Below are positions 1-8,921 of a stretch of DNA of 64,000 nt, in pieces. The notes below the pieces were generated by a model, which was given only the letters and a program-made list of their open reading frames with translations, was not told where the DNA came from and searched no databases. The stretch is taken from the NCBI RefSeq assembly GCF_030123505.1, contig NZ_CP126115.1, forward strand, positions 5,408,001 through 5,472,000, read 5' to 3'. The translations under genes were made by a program, and so were the position numbers. The stretch is from Neobacillus sp. YX16 (GTDB lineage: Bacteria; Bacillota; Bacilli; Bacillales; Cytobacillaceae). Position 1 is the stretch's first letter; each line of letters begins with the position of its first letter.

Positions 1-357
1 CTCCATCATTTTCGGATCCCGAATTAACAACTCGTTTATTCTTGGAATGTACTTCATCGTACAGGTTCCTTGTCCAATTTCCACATTAAAATCTGAGCCA
101 AGGGTTTCTTGCGAAAGTCTTAAATAATGTCTTAATACCCGTGCTTGACCAATTTCAGGGAGATTGGGCTTACTCTTTCTCCGCATCGCTGCCGGAATGG
201 CCGATGTTCCATCTCCTACAGCTGATGCAATTCCGTCGTTTACCGGCGGCAGCTCCACACCCTTTTCCCCTGGCTGATGGAGTTCAAAAATTATCGGTTC
301 ATTCCATTTTGCTTGGTGAAAATCCCGGGTCTTGCTTGTGCGTTGAATTCTTTTCAT
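1..357 (-). CDS. GcvPB-like PLP enzyme subunit (glycine dehydrogenase subunit 2 family), 5' part only
   Basis: The first 119 codons are present and the rest lies beyond the left edge. The N-terminus reads like subunit 2 of the two-subunit glycine decarboxylase: an IIFEL block near residue 23, a PNLPEI block and RHYLRLSQ, then a GTCTMKY motif that corresponds to GSCTMKYNPK in canonical GcvPB. Canonical GcvPB carries the PLP lysine, which would lie outside this window. The start is an ATG behind a GAGGAG-type site, 26 bp after the GcvPA-like gene, so the two are co-transcribed. The family's normal role is decarboxylating glycine onto lipoyl-GcvH, but the partner gene is divergent and no gcvH or gcvT is visible, so the true substrate is uncertain. 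Confidence 0.75.
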   Translation of the reverse strand, partial: MKRIQRTSKTRDFHQAKWNEPIIFELHQPGEKGVELPPVNDGIASAVGDGTSAIPAAMRRKSKPNLPEIGQARVLRHYLRLSQETLGSDFNVEIGQGTCTMKYIPRINELLIRDPKMME

Positions 358-383
358 GTCTGAATGCTCCTCTCTTCTTTCGA

Positions 384-1772
384 TTATTTCGCTAAAATGT
401 CCTTAATGGCTTGAACTAAATGGTCAATATCTTCTTTTGTATGAACCTCGGTTACACAAAATAATGCTGATTGACCAAACTCTGGAAACTCAAGTGAGAG
501 GTCCTTTCCACCAAAAATCTTCTTTTCTATCAGTCTGTGATTAATTTGTTCAACTGAATAGCCCGTTTGATTAAAATCGACGATAAACTCTTTAAAAAAT
601 GATGAATGTAAACGTGACCCTGTTACAGCAGCAATTTTATTCAATTCTTGAGCAGCATACTGGCTATTTTGCATAATGGTTTGGCCTACCTCCTGCATAC
701 CATTTGGGCCAAGTAAGGCTAAATAGACTCCAGCTGTGATGCCCCATAATGCTGTCTGCGTTCCAACAGATTCTTTTCCATTTTCCCTTTGAGCAAATGA
801 GGTCCGTTCATATGCCACATCACCAAAGCCGTATTCTCCTTCTTTCACCGTAGGGACAATACCAAACAATCGGGATGGATACTCACTGACAACTTTCACT
901 TCATTATGTGAGGCAATGAAGCCTGCCTGGCCTCCGCTGTAATTCATATGCATACCTAGGGGCTGCAGGTCTCCACACACAATATCAGCTCCATAATGAC
1001 TTGGTGGTGCCAGTACACCAAGAGAAATCGGGTCTACCCCTACTACCATCAGTGTTTCGGTTTCCTTTAATAGATTAGAAATCTCTGTTCCCTGCGCCTC
1101 AATAAATCCAAGGTAGGATGGATTTTCAAAATATAGGGCGGCAACATCTTCTGTTAATTTTTCTTTTAGGTCTTCTAAGTCCATTGCCCCTGATTTCGTA
1201 TCAAATTGAACAAATTCAAATTCTAATTCTGGCGACCCGTAGTTGATGATAATTTTAATTCGTTCGGGTGCCACGGTTTTGGCTAATAAGACTTTTTTCC
1301 TCCCGGTAATACGGGCTGCCATTCTAATTGATGTAGCTGCCGCCTGCCCCCAATCAAAGGTTGGAACATTCACAACATCCATATCTACCAATTCAGCTAG
1401 TAAACTTTGATACTCGTAAAGTGCCTGAAAACGTCCGTGGTCCTCATACGGTTCCCCCGCATAGGCCGTTAAAAATTCAGAGCGCTGATTGATTTCATCA
1501 CAAACTGCTGGGATAAAGTGCTGCCAACAGCCAGCACCTAGGAAATTCAAATATTCCTTTGTACTTGTATTTTTATTTAGAATTCCTTCAATATGGCGTC
1601 TAAGCTCATACTCCGTTAGGGCTGGAGGCAGTTTTAGGTCTCCTTTAAGCTGCAGCTCCTCCGGGATTCCTGAGAATAATTCCATAATGGATTCAGCGCC
1701 AATCACCTTTAGCATCTCCGTTTGTACTTCTGGCACCATGTTCGGAATATAAGGGTGTACCTTTTGTGACAT
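384..1772 (-). CDS. Divergent GcvPA-like protein (glycine dehydrogenase subunit 1 family)
   Basis: 462 aa, slightly longer than the roughly 448 aa of B. subtilis GcvPA. Family blocks are visible: FLGAGCWQHF near residue 77, RSEFLTAY, a VVGVDPISLGVLAPPSHYGADIV stretch around 245 and GGQAGF near 285. The conserved family segment remembered as REQHIRREKATSNIC is replaced here by RTSFAQRENGKESVGTQ, a strong change in a motif normally invariant. The start is an ATG behind AGGAGGT. The gene follows an SDR dehydrogenase and a sugar-binding lipoprotein and precedes a GcvPB-like gene. The fold assignment is firm; true glycine decarboxylase activity is doubtful. A related PLP reaction on a product of the sugar locus is an alternative (inference). 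Confidence 0.8.
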   Translation of the reverse strand: MSQKVHPYIPNMVPEVQTEMLKVIGAESIMELFSGIPEELQLKGDLKLPPALTEYELRRHIEGILNKNTSTKEYLNFLGAGCWQHFIPAVCDEINQRSEFLTAYAGEPYEDHGRFQALYEYQSLLAELVDMDVVNVPTFDWGQAAATSIRMAARITGRKKVLLAKTVAPERIKIIINYGSPELEFEFVQFDTKSGAMDLEDLKEKLTEDVAALYFENPSYLGFIEAQGTEISNLLKETETLMVVGVDPISLGVLAPPSHYGADIVCGDLQPLGMHMNYSGGQAGFIASHNEVKVVSEYPSRLFGIVPTVKEGEYGFGDVAYERTSFAQRENGKESVGTQTALWGITAGVYLALLGPNGMQEVGQTIMQNSQYAAQELNKIAAVTGSRLHSSFFKEFIVDFNQTGYSVEQINHRLIEKKIFGGKDLSLEFPEFGQSALFCVTEVHTKEDIDHLVQAIKDILAK

Positions 1773-1830
1773 GAAAATTACCTCCTGTAAGTTGAGTAAT
1801 TACTTGTTAAATTTGAAATTTTACAAAAAA

Positions 1831-2610
1831 TCAAGCTAAACCGCCGCCATCAACAATTAAATCTGTACCTGTTACCCATTCTGACAAGTCACTTGCAAGG
1901 AATAAAACTCCTTTAGCAATATCCCTTGGCGTTCCAAGTCTTTCTAATGGTCGGCCTTTTGCAGAGGATACTAAAAAATCTTCCTCTTTCAACTGTAATT
2001 GCTTGGCTTCATCCCGTAATAACGGAGTATCGGTATCGCCTGGACAAATACAGTTCACACGAATATTTTGCGGGCCATGGTCAATGGCCATCGCCTTTGT
2101 TAAATTCACAACTCCAGCTTTGGCAGCACAATAAGCAGCTGCCTGGTCTCCACCTTTTATTCCCCATCCAGAGCCGGTATTAATGATACTTCCTCCACCG
2201 CCACTAGCCATAAGAGGAATTAAATATTTAGAAAGGAGATAAATTCCTTTTAAGGAGACATCAATGACTAAATCCCAATCCGACTCTTCTAAATCAACAA
2301 CTGTTTTTCTTCTGATAACACCAGCATTGTTAAAAAGGACATCTATGGCACCGTATTTTTTTTCGATATGATTTCTTACGGCGATACAATCGTTTCCATT
2401 ACTTACATCACATTGTAGGAATTCCGCCCGATAGTCTTTCCTCTGTAACTCAGCAACGGCCTTTTGACCGTTTTCTTGATTAATATCTACCATAATCACC
2501 TTAGCACCAACTTCAGCTAAAAGTGTTGCAGCAGCTAGTCCAATCCCTGATGCCCCTCCTGTTACCACACACACCTTATCCTCTAAACCGAAATAATCTT
2601 GAGTGATCAT
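1831..2610 (-). CDS. SDR-family oxidoreductase
   Basis: 259 aa classical short-chain dehydrogenase. The Rossmann motif TGGASGIG lies near residue 17, followed by an acidic VDIN at the end of beta-2 that suggests NAD rather than NADP. Also visible are NNAGV near 93, a catalytic Ser in the NTGSGWG stretch, YCAAK (Tyr/Lys) near 160 and a C-terminal VTGTDLIVDGG. The start chosen is the ATG behind AGGAGGAATTAAG at 2610; an upstream in-frame start has no ribosome site. It lies 66 bp after the binding-protein gene and 58 bp before the GcvPA-like gene. It probably oxidises a sugar, polyol or sugar acid from this locus; the substrate cannot be read from sequence. Confidence 0.88.
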   Translation of the reverse strand: MITQDYFGLEDKVCVVTGGASGIGLAAATLLAEVGAKVIMVDINQENGQKAVAELQRKDYRAEFLQCDVSNGNDCIAVRNHIEKKYGAIDVLFNNAGVIRRKTVVDLEESDWDLVIDVSLKGIYLLSKYLIPLMASGGGGSIINTGSGWGIKGGDQAAAYCAAKAGVVNLTKAMAIDHGPQNIRVNCICPGDTDTPLLRDEAKQLQLKEEDFLVSSAKGRPLERLGTPRDIAKGVLFLASDLSEWVTGTDLIVDGGGLA

Positions 2611-2676
2611 CTTAATTCCTCCTGATAAAAATTGATTTAATTTATAGTAGAAAATCGTTAAACCCTTTTTCACTTT

Positions 2677-3945
2677 TTACTTCCCCATATATTTCTCTGA
2701 ATCCAAAACGGATTTATTCAATAATTCTTTCGCATCCTGTTCCAGCATGATGGCATTTATTGCAGAAGATAAATTTCGATTGATTTCATCCCAATTCTTA
2801 GTTAGCAGATACGCTGGTGTAGCATTTGATCGCTCTAACATTTTGTAAAATGGTCCAATTAATGGGTCTTGATCTGTTTTCAACTTTTTCACCATGCTAA
2901 TACGGACAGGTAAATCTGCTGTTCTCATCCTTATTGCTTCTGGGGAGGAGTAAAATTTCACAAATTCCCATGCTAGATCTTTGTTTTCTGAATCCTTCGC
3001 AATTGAAATTGCTGAAGAAGAAATCACTCCTCTTACTTGTTTTCCATTAAATGCAGGCATCTCTACTGTTCCAAAGTTTACCTTAGCTTTTTTAAACTCC
3101 TCCAGTGGCCAAATTCCGCTTTCCCACATGGCAATCTTGCCTTCCTTAAATACCTCTTCACCACTTTGCTGATTTTTACCGCCAACCAGCACTGCGCTTT
3201 TTCCCTTGACCATTTCTGCAAACATTTCTATTGATTCAATGGTTTCTGGGCTATTCATATAGCTATCGATTTTCTTTCCATCCTCACTAATGAAGCTTGA
3301 GCCATTACTCCAGACAATGCCTTGGAGGTCATACGTATCTGGTTCTGGTCTTACTCCTAATCCATACTGATTGATAGCAGGATTAGATAATTGCTTTGCC
3401 ACACTTTTAAAGTCATCCCATGTCCATCCATCCTTTGGGTAGGGGACTTGAGCAGCATCAAATAAATCCTTGTTATAATAGACCACCCTTGTTGTAAAAC
3501 CGGCTGGCATACCATACAGTTTTCGGTACATAGTAGAATAATTAAAGAGACCTTGGTAAAAATCATTCAAGTCGATAGTGGGATCTCTTTTAATAAAATT
3601 CTCAAGTGGTTCGAGTGATTGAAAATAGGCTGAAAAGTTCCACATATACATAACATCAGGAGGATTTTTTGCGCCAAATGCAGCAGTCAATTTTTGGTCA
3701 AATTCATCACCATATGCCTCCATCTGCACCTCTATAAATGGATGTTTTTCCTCAAATTTTGTAGCAATCGCCTCTTGTATTTTTAGTGCTTCTCCTGAAT
3801 CCCAAGTTGCAAACCGAAGCACTATTTTTTCTTTACTCTCCTTCCTTGTTTGATCATCCCTGCTGCTTGATTGATTATCTGAACAGGCGGCCATAACAAA
3901 TACTAAAATGAGTGCCAGAAAACTCATCCTGAATTTCTTCATCAC
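2677..3945 (-). CDS. ABC sugar-binding lipoprotein (family 1 extracellular solute-binding protein)
   Basis: 422 aa. A lipoprotein signal peptide ends in the lipobox VMAAC (Cys at about residue 21), followed by a Ser/Asp-rich linker and a type 1 solute-binding fold (VVYYNKDLFDAA and GWTWDDFK near 150). It closely resembles the binding protein at 15842-17077, sharing the RFATWD, VVYYNKDLFDAA and GWTWDD segments, so the two may share the one permease pair in this locus. It sits 124 bp after the response regulator and has its own regulatory region with a cre-like inverted repeat. No permease genes are adjacent. It may feed the 13772-15528 permeases or supply the nearby sensor kinase with ligand (inference). 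Confidence 0.9.
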   Translation of the reverse strand: MMKKFRMSFLALILVFVMAACSDNQSSSRDDQTRKESKEKIVLRFATWDSGEALKIQEAIATKFEEKHPFIEVQMEAYGDEFDQKLTAAFGAKNPPDVMYMWNFSAYFQSLEPLENFIKRDPTIDLNDFYQGLFNYSTMYRKLYGMPAGFTTRVVYYNKDLFDAAQVPYPKDGWTWDDFKSVAKQLSNPAINQYGLGVRPEPDTYDLQGIVWSNGSSFISEDGKKIDSYMNSPETIESIEMFAEMVKGKSAVLVGGKNQQSGEEVFKEGKIAMWESGIWPLEEFKKAKVNFGTVEMPAFNGKQVRGVISSSAISIAKDSENKDLAWEFVKFYSSPEAIRMRTADLPVRISMVKKLKTDQDPLIGPFYKMLERSNATPAYLLTKNWDEINRNLSSAINAIMLEQDAKELLNKSVLDSEKYMGK

Positions 3946-3969
3946 TAGTTCCTCTTTTTTTTAATATAG

Positions 3970-4006
3970 TAGAAACCGCTTTCATTATAACTCGAATGAA
4001 AGCGGT
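3970..4006 (-). promoter_or_regulatory. Cre-like box and perfect inverted repeat over a -10 element
   Basis: Two perfect 12-bp arms (3975-3986 and 3995-4006, ACCGCTTTCATT and its complement) enclose an 8-bp loop. On the minus strand a TATAAT at 3989-3984 lies in the repeat, so a bound protein would block it. Minus-strand ATGAAAGCGGTTTCTA (3985-3970) matches the CcpA cre consensus with one mismatch. It probably controls the binding protein starting at 3945, through CcpA or the LacI-family regulator at 6997-7992. A terminator role is less likely because no T-run follows. Confidence 0.55.
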
Positions 4007-4068
4007 CAAGAACTTACTATTATCTTATTCTTTTTGTACTATTGTTTGAATCCTCGTGAAAGAACGAA

Positions 4069-5226
4069 TCATAGGGAAATTTGTTTGCTTTCATTCCGCT
4101 TTTTGTTCTGTCGATATTCCGATGGTGTTTTACCCATGCATTTTTTAAACCATTTGCTAAAATATTTCCCATCCTGAATGCCTATTTTTTCACCAATATC
4201 TTGTAAAGGAAGCGAAGTATTTTCCAGAAGTTCACATGCCGCTTTGACTTTTAGCTTTTCTATAAAAGTAAAAAAGCTTTCTCCAACTGTCTTTTTAAAC
4301 ATGGTACTAAAATGGCTTCGGCTTAAGCCCACTTCATTTGCAATATAGCTAGATGAAAAAGATTGATCTAAATCCTGGATCATGATTTGAACAGCCTTGC
4401 GAATGGGCAATGGCCAATCCTCCATCGAAACCTTAAATTGTTTTTCAAATTTAAACCTGCGAAAAAGATTTGTCACTCCATCCATCCAGTCATTCATTCC
4501 TCGATTTGGACCGTGATCCTTCCAACGAATAGAGGATCCTATACTTCTAGCCTCAACTAGAAGATGTTCAAAATCTGTTTTTGACTTTTCCTGGATAAAA
4601 GTAAAGGCTTGATCATGCCCGCAAGGAATCAAAGCAAATTGCGTTTCCCCATAAGACAGTTTCTTCTGAAAAAACTCGCTGCTATTTAATCCGGTAATTA
4701 AATAAATATAATAAGGATTCTCCATCCAATTCCACTCATTAGAAAACAACTCCTCAACTAGCTTAGGAAAAGAATTTTCAAAGTCACATAACCATTCATA
4801 AAATTCCTTTGCTAGATAGGATGAATCATAGGAATCTTGGATATTGGTATGATTAATTTCATTTTCTATGCGTCCAAGGTATTCTTCAAATTGTTGGTCT
4901 TCAAAGGCCGTTTTCAAAATATAACCAGAAGCACCAATATTCATCCCCTCCTGTGCAAAAGTGAAGTCCCGATGGCAGCTTAACAATAATATTTTGGTAG
5001 TTGGGGAAGTCTGTTTTATGTTTCTAGCAAGTTCAATTCCATTCATTTCAGGCATGACAATATCGGTTATGACTACCTCGGGGCTATGCTGTTGAAAGAG
5101 CTCCCAAGCTTTTTGTCCATTAGGTGCATCAGCAATTACCTCCATGCCAAATTTCTCCCAATCTATCGTTGCGATTAATCCTTTTCTAACAATGAGTTCA
5201 TCATCTGCAATTAATACCTTTATCAT
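4069..5226 (-). CDS. YesN-family two-component response regulator (AraC output)
   Basis: 385 aa. The receiver domain occupies about residues 1-120 with the acidic pair DDE near the start and the phosphorylated Asp in VVITDIVMPEMNG (about residue 54). A middle region has no recognised motif. The C-terminal double helix-turn-helix AraC domain runs from about 280 (SSSYIANEVGLSRSHFS to KYFSKWFKKCMGKTPSEY). The start is the ATG at 5226 behind AAGGAGA, 5 bp after the kinase stop codon, so the two are translated together. It presumably activates promoters in this sugar locus when phosphorylated by the 5232-6926 kinase. Confidence 0.92.
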   Translation of the reverse strand: MIKVLIADDELIVRKGLIATIDWEKFGMEVIADAPNGQKAWELFQQHSPEVVITDIVMPEMNGIELARNIKQTSPTTKILLLSCHRDFTFAQEGMNIGASGYILKTAFEDQQFEEYLGRIENEINHTNIQDSYDSSYLAKEFYEWLCDFENSFPKLVEELFSNEWNWMENPYYIYLITGLNSSEFFQKKLSYGETQFALIPCGHDQAFTFIQEKSKTDFEHLLVEARSIGSSIRWKDHGPNRGMNDWMDGVTNLFRRFKFEKQFKVSMEDWPLPIRKAVQIMIQDLDQSFSSSYIANEVGLSRSHFSTMFKKTVGESFFTFIEKLKVKAACELLENTSLPLQDIGEKIGIQDGKYFSKWFKKCMGKTPSEYRQNKKRNESKQISL

Positions 5227-5231
5227 CAACG

Positions 5232-6926
5232 TTATCTCCTTTTCGGCCATTTAATGCTAAAGATTGTTTTTACACCCACAACGGATTCGATTGATAAGCC
5301 GTACTCAGTTCCAAAGTGAAGCCTTATTCGTTGGTCGACATTATAAACACCAATTCCCCTCCCATTTCCACCATGGTGATTCGGGTTGAGAAGCTTTTCA
5401 ATGGATTCTGCATTCATTCCTTTGCCGTTATCGGCTAAGGTAAGTTCTAGATATTCAGGTTTAACGGTAACCACTAGTTCAATACTTCCTTCGCCATCTT
5501 CAAATGCATGGAAGAAGATATTTTCAAACAATGGCTGGAGAGTCATCCTAGGGATTAAATAGTCCAAGCATTCCGAATGAATATTCTCTATATATTCAAA
5601 TGTTTGGCCATAACGTATCTCTTGAACCTTCAAATAATGTTTGATTGTCTGGAGTTCCTTTTTTAACGGAATTAACTCATCTGCAAAATTTAAATTTTCA
5701 TGCAGAACCTCTGTTAAATGGTAGATCATCTCTTGAACTTCCTTCGCTCCTAAGATCCTTGCCTTCCATTGTATCGAGTTTAAGGTGTTAAATAATAAAT
5801 GAGGGTTTATTTGGTAATGGAACGCCTTTAATTCTGCTTGTCTTTTTAAACGTTCTGTCATGCTAATTTTCTCGATTAATTCCTTAATTTGATTGACCAT
5901 AACATTAAAGCTTTGAGATAAAATCCCTAATTCATCATTAGAAGTAACGGTTATTTGTGTATCTAAGTTTCCTTCACTGACTCTCTTCATAGAGGAATTT
6001 AGACTTTTAATTCCCTTCGTAAGCGGAACAGAAAATAAGAAAGCGAGCACGGATACAAGGATGATTGAAAATAAAATAGCCGCTATCGTATAACGTAATA
6101 TCACATTTGATGATTGATAATAATACTCTTGAGGTATGCGAACATGGATATCCCATCCATAAGCATCAAAATGGTTGTTCCAAATAATATCTGTTGTCAA
6201 TTCCTTCGGAGCATTCTTTGTCTTATAGACCACCTGGTTCTTACCATTTTTAAGGGTGATAGAAGCTTGGAGATCATTTTCTAGAAAACCAATATAAGAG
6301 AACAGCTCCTCCGCATTTGTTTCAACTAACAGTTTACTTCCTTTCAATACCCCAAAATCACTTTCAATTGGAAAAACAAGTCCGATAATTTTTTCATCTT
6401 TTTTACCAGTGTAATAATGGTCAGAATTATAAAACCCTATCCAGAGATCTCCTTCTTTTAAGCTATTAATCTCTTTCCAAAATGGCTTTTGAAAGAGCTT
6501 ATGTATATCCAAGCGACTATTTCCATAATAATAACCTGTATTGGTAATTAAATAGATTCCCTTTGTGTCATACGTTTTATGTGCCTCTATATATCTTTCA
6601 AAGTTTTTGATTTCAATAAACCCGGTGTACGTTCTCGGGATTTCTTCCTGTAAGATGACCAAGGTTGGATCCGATAAATACTGATTAATATCTTTCGAAA
6701 CGACATACATTTGCTCAAAGATATTTTCGATTTGTTTATCAAGTTGAGAAACAGCAAATTGCTCATAATCATTAAATTGTTTATTCACAATTTCAGAGGA
6801 CTTTCCATAGGATAGGAATCCAAACAACAGTAATGGAAACAAGGCAACAATGAGGAAAAACAGCACCATTTTTGTACGAATGCTTCGAAATGAAAGGTTT
6901 TTTATTTTAGTTGCAAGTATTTTCAA
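5232..6926 (-). CDS. YesM-family sensor histidine kinase
   Basis: About 564 aa. A transmembrane helix near residues 20-40 (VLFFLIVALFPLLLFGFLSY) precedes an extracellular sensor region, a second helix near 275 (TIAAILFSIILVSVLAFLF), HAMP, and a His_kinase domain with the H-box YQINPHLLFNTLNSIQ. An HATPase region follows with LADNGKGM and GGNGRGIGVYNV. The start proposed is a TTG at 6926 with AGGTGGAG five bases upstream; a longer reading would overlap the LacI gene without a good ribosome site. It is paired with the downstream regulator and lies in the beta-galactoside locus, so it likely senses an extracellular sugar or a loaded binding protein. Confidence 0.88.
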   Translation of the reverse strand: MKILATKIKNLSFRSIRTKMVLFFLIVALFPLLLFGFLSYGKSSEIVNKQFNDYEQFAVSQLDKQIENIFEQMYVVSKDINQYLSDPTLVILQEEIPRTYTGFIEIKNFERYIEAHKTYDTKGIYLITNTGYYYGNSRLDIHKLFQKPFWKEINSLKEGDLWIGFYNSDHYYTGKKDEKIIGLVFPIESDFGVLKGSKLLVETNAEELFSYIGFLENDLQASITLKNGKNQVVYKTKNAPKELTTDIIWNNHFDAYGWDIHVRIPQEYYYQSSNVILRYTIAAILFSIILVSVLAFLFSVPLTKGIKSLNSSMKRVSEGNLDTQITVTSNDELGILSQSFNVMVNQIKELIEKISMTERLKRQAELKAFHYQINPHLLFNTLNSIQWKARILGAKEVQEMIYHLTEVLHENLNFADELIPLKKELQTIKHYLKVQEIRYGQTFEYIENIHSECLDYLIPRMTLQPLFENIFFHAFEDGEGSIELVVTVKPEYLELTLADNGKGMNAESIEKLLNPNHHGGNGRGIGVYNVDQRIRLHFGTEYGLSIESVVGVKTIFSIKWPKRR

Positions 6927-6996
6927 AGTTTTCTCCACCTCGTAGGGAAAAATGTGGAAATGAAAAAAAGGAGTGTCCCAGCACCCCAATTTAACT

Positions 6997-8025
<1,029 letters not shown>

Positions 8026-8039
8026 CTATTTCTATTCAA

Positions 8040-8921
8040 TTAGGTTATTTCCTTAAGTTTATTCTTTTTTAAAAAGGGAATTTTTGTTTCTGAAATGATG
8101 ATGGCAGTAAGAATGAGAATGGCGCCAATCACCATTTTAATGGTCATAGTTTCATCCAAAATCGCAACGGAAAATACCATTCCCCAAAACGATTCTGTGG
8201 AAAGAATAATCGCAGCCTTTGTTTCTGTTATCATTTTTTGTGCAACGGTTTGCAATAGATACGCGATCGTTGTTGAAAATATCCCTAGGTAAAGCAGTGA
8301 GAACATTCCTTCCTTTTCAATAACAAAGGAAGTTTCTCCCCTGAAAAGAACAACGATGACTCCGATTATCGCGGCTGTCATCATTTGAATCAGCGTTAAT
8401 GAGACAGGGTCTGAATCTTTTACATATTTTGCAGTAAAAAATATATGGAATGCAAATCCAAAAGCACAGCCTAGTGTCAGTAAATCCCCAATGTTGATTC
8501 CAGCAGAGAGCTTAAGTGATAATATGCCGACACCAACCATAGCCAAAATAGCACCCATTAGTTCATACATATCAATTTTCCGTTTATATATAACAAATGC
8601 AATAAAAGGAACAATCACGACATTCACAGCCGTTAAGAATGCATTTTTTGAAGGAGTCGTAAATTGAAGTCCTACTGTTTGAAGTGCAAAGGCCAAATAT
8701 AAAAAGATTCCTAGTACAGCCCCTTTTATCATAGTACTTTTATTTATATTTTTCAGCTTTTTATGGAAAATTACGGTTAAAACAATGGCACCTATTAAAA
8801 ATCTCCCTGCTAAAATTTGATAGGGTGTAAAGTACTCCAAGGAGATGCTACTTGCCACAAATCCGCTTCCCCATATAATCGCTGTAATCGTAAGAGCGAT
8901 TTCTCCCATATACTTTTGCAT
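8040..8921 (-). CDS. EamA/DMT-family membrane transporter
   Basis: 293 aa with about ten predicted helices in two EamA repeats (each about 140 aa). The first repeat has GEIALTITAIIWGSGFVAS and the second starts near residue 145 (NIGDLLTLGCAFGFAFHIFF). A basic tail KIPFLKKNKLKE ends the protein. The ATG immediately follows the TAA of the glycoside hydrolase gene (stop 8924-8922, start 8921), with AGGGGGG as ribosome site, so the two are translationally coupled. The family exports or imports small metabolites such as amino acids or sugar derivatives. The cargo here is unknown; its position suggests a by-product of glycoside breakdown. Confidence 0.85.
   Translation of the reverse strand: MQKYMGEIALTITAIIWGSGFVASSISLEYFTPYQILAGRFLIGAIVLTVIFHKKLKNINKSTMIKGAVLGIFLYLAFALQTVGLQFTTPSKNAFLTAVNVVIVPFIAFVIYKRKIDMYELMGAILAMVGVGILSLKLSAGINIGDLLTLGCAFGFAFHIFFTAKYVKDSDPVSLTLIQMMTAAIIGVIVVLFRGETSFVIEKEGMFSLLYLGIFSTTIAYLLQTVAQKMITETKAAIILSTESFWGMVFSVAILDETMTIKMVIGAILILTAIIISETKIPFLKKNKLKEIT

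Noticed and set aside
141..395. Open frame on the plus strand
   Set aside because: It lies opposite the GcvPB-like gene and has no family similarity or ribosome site.
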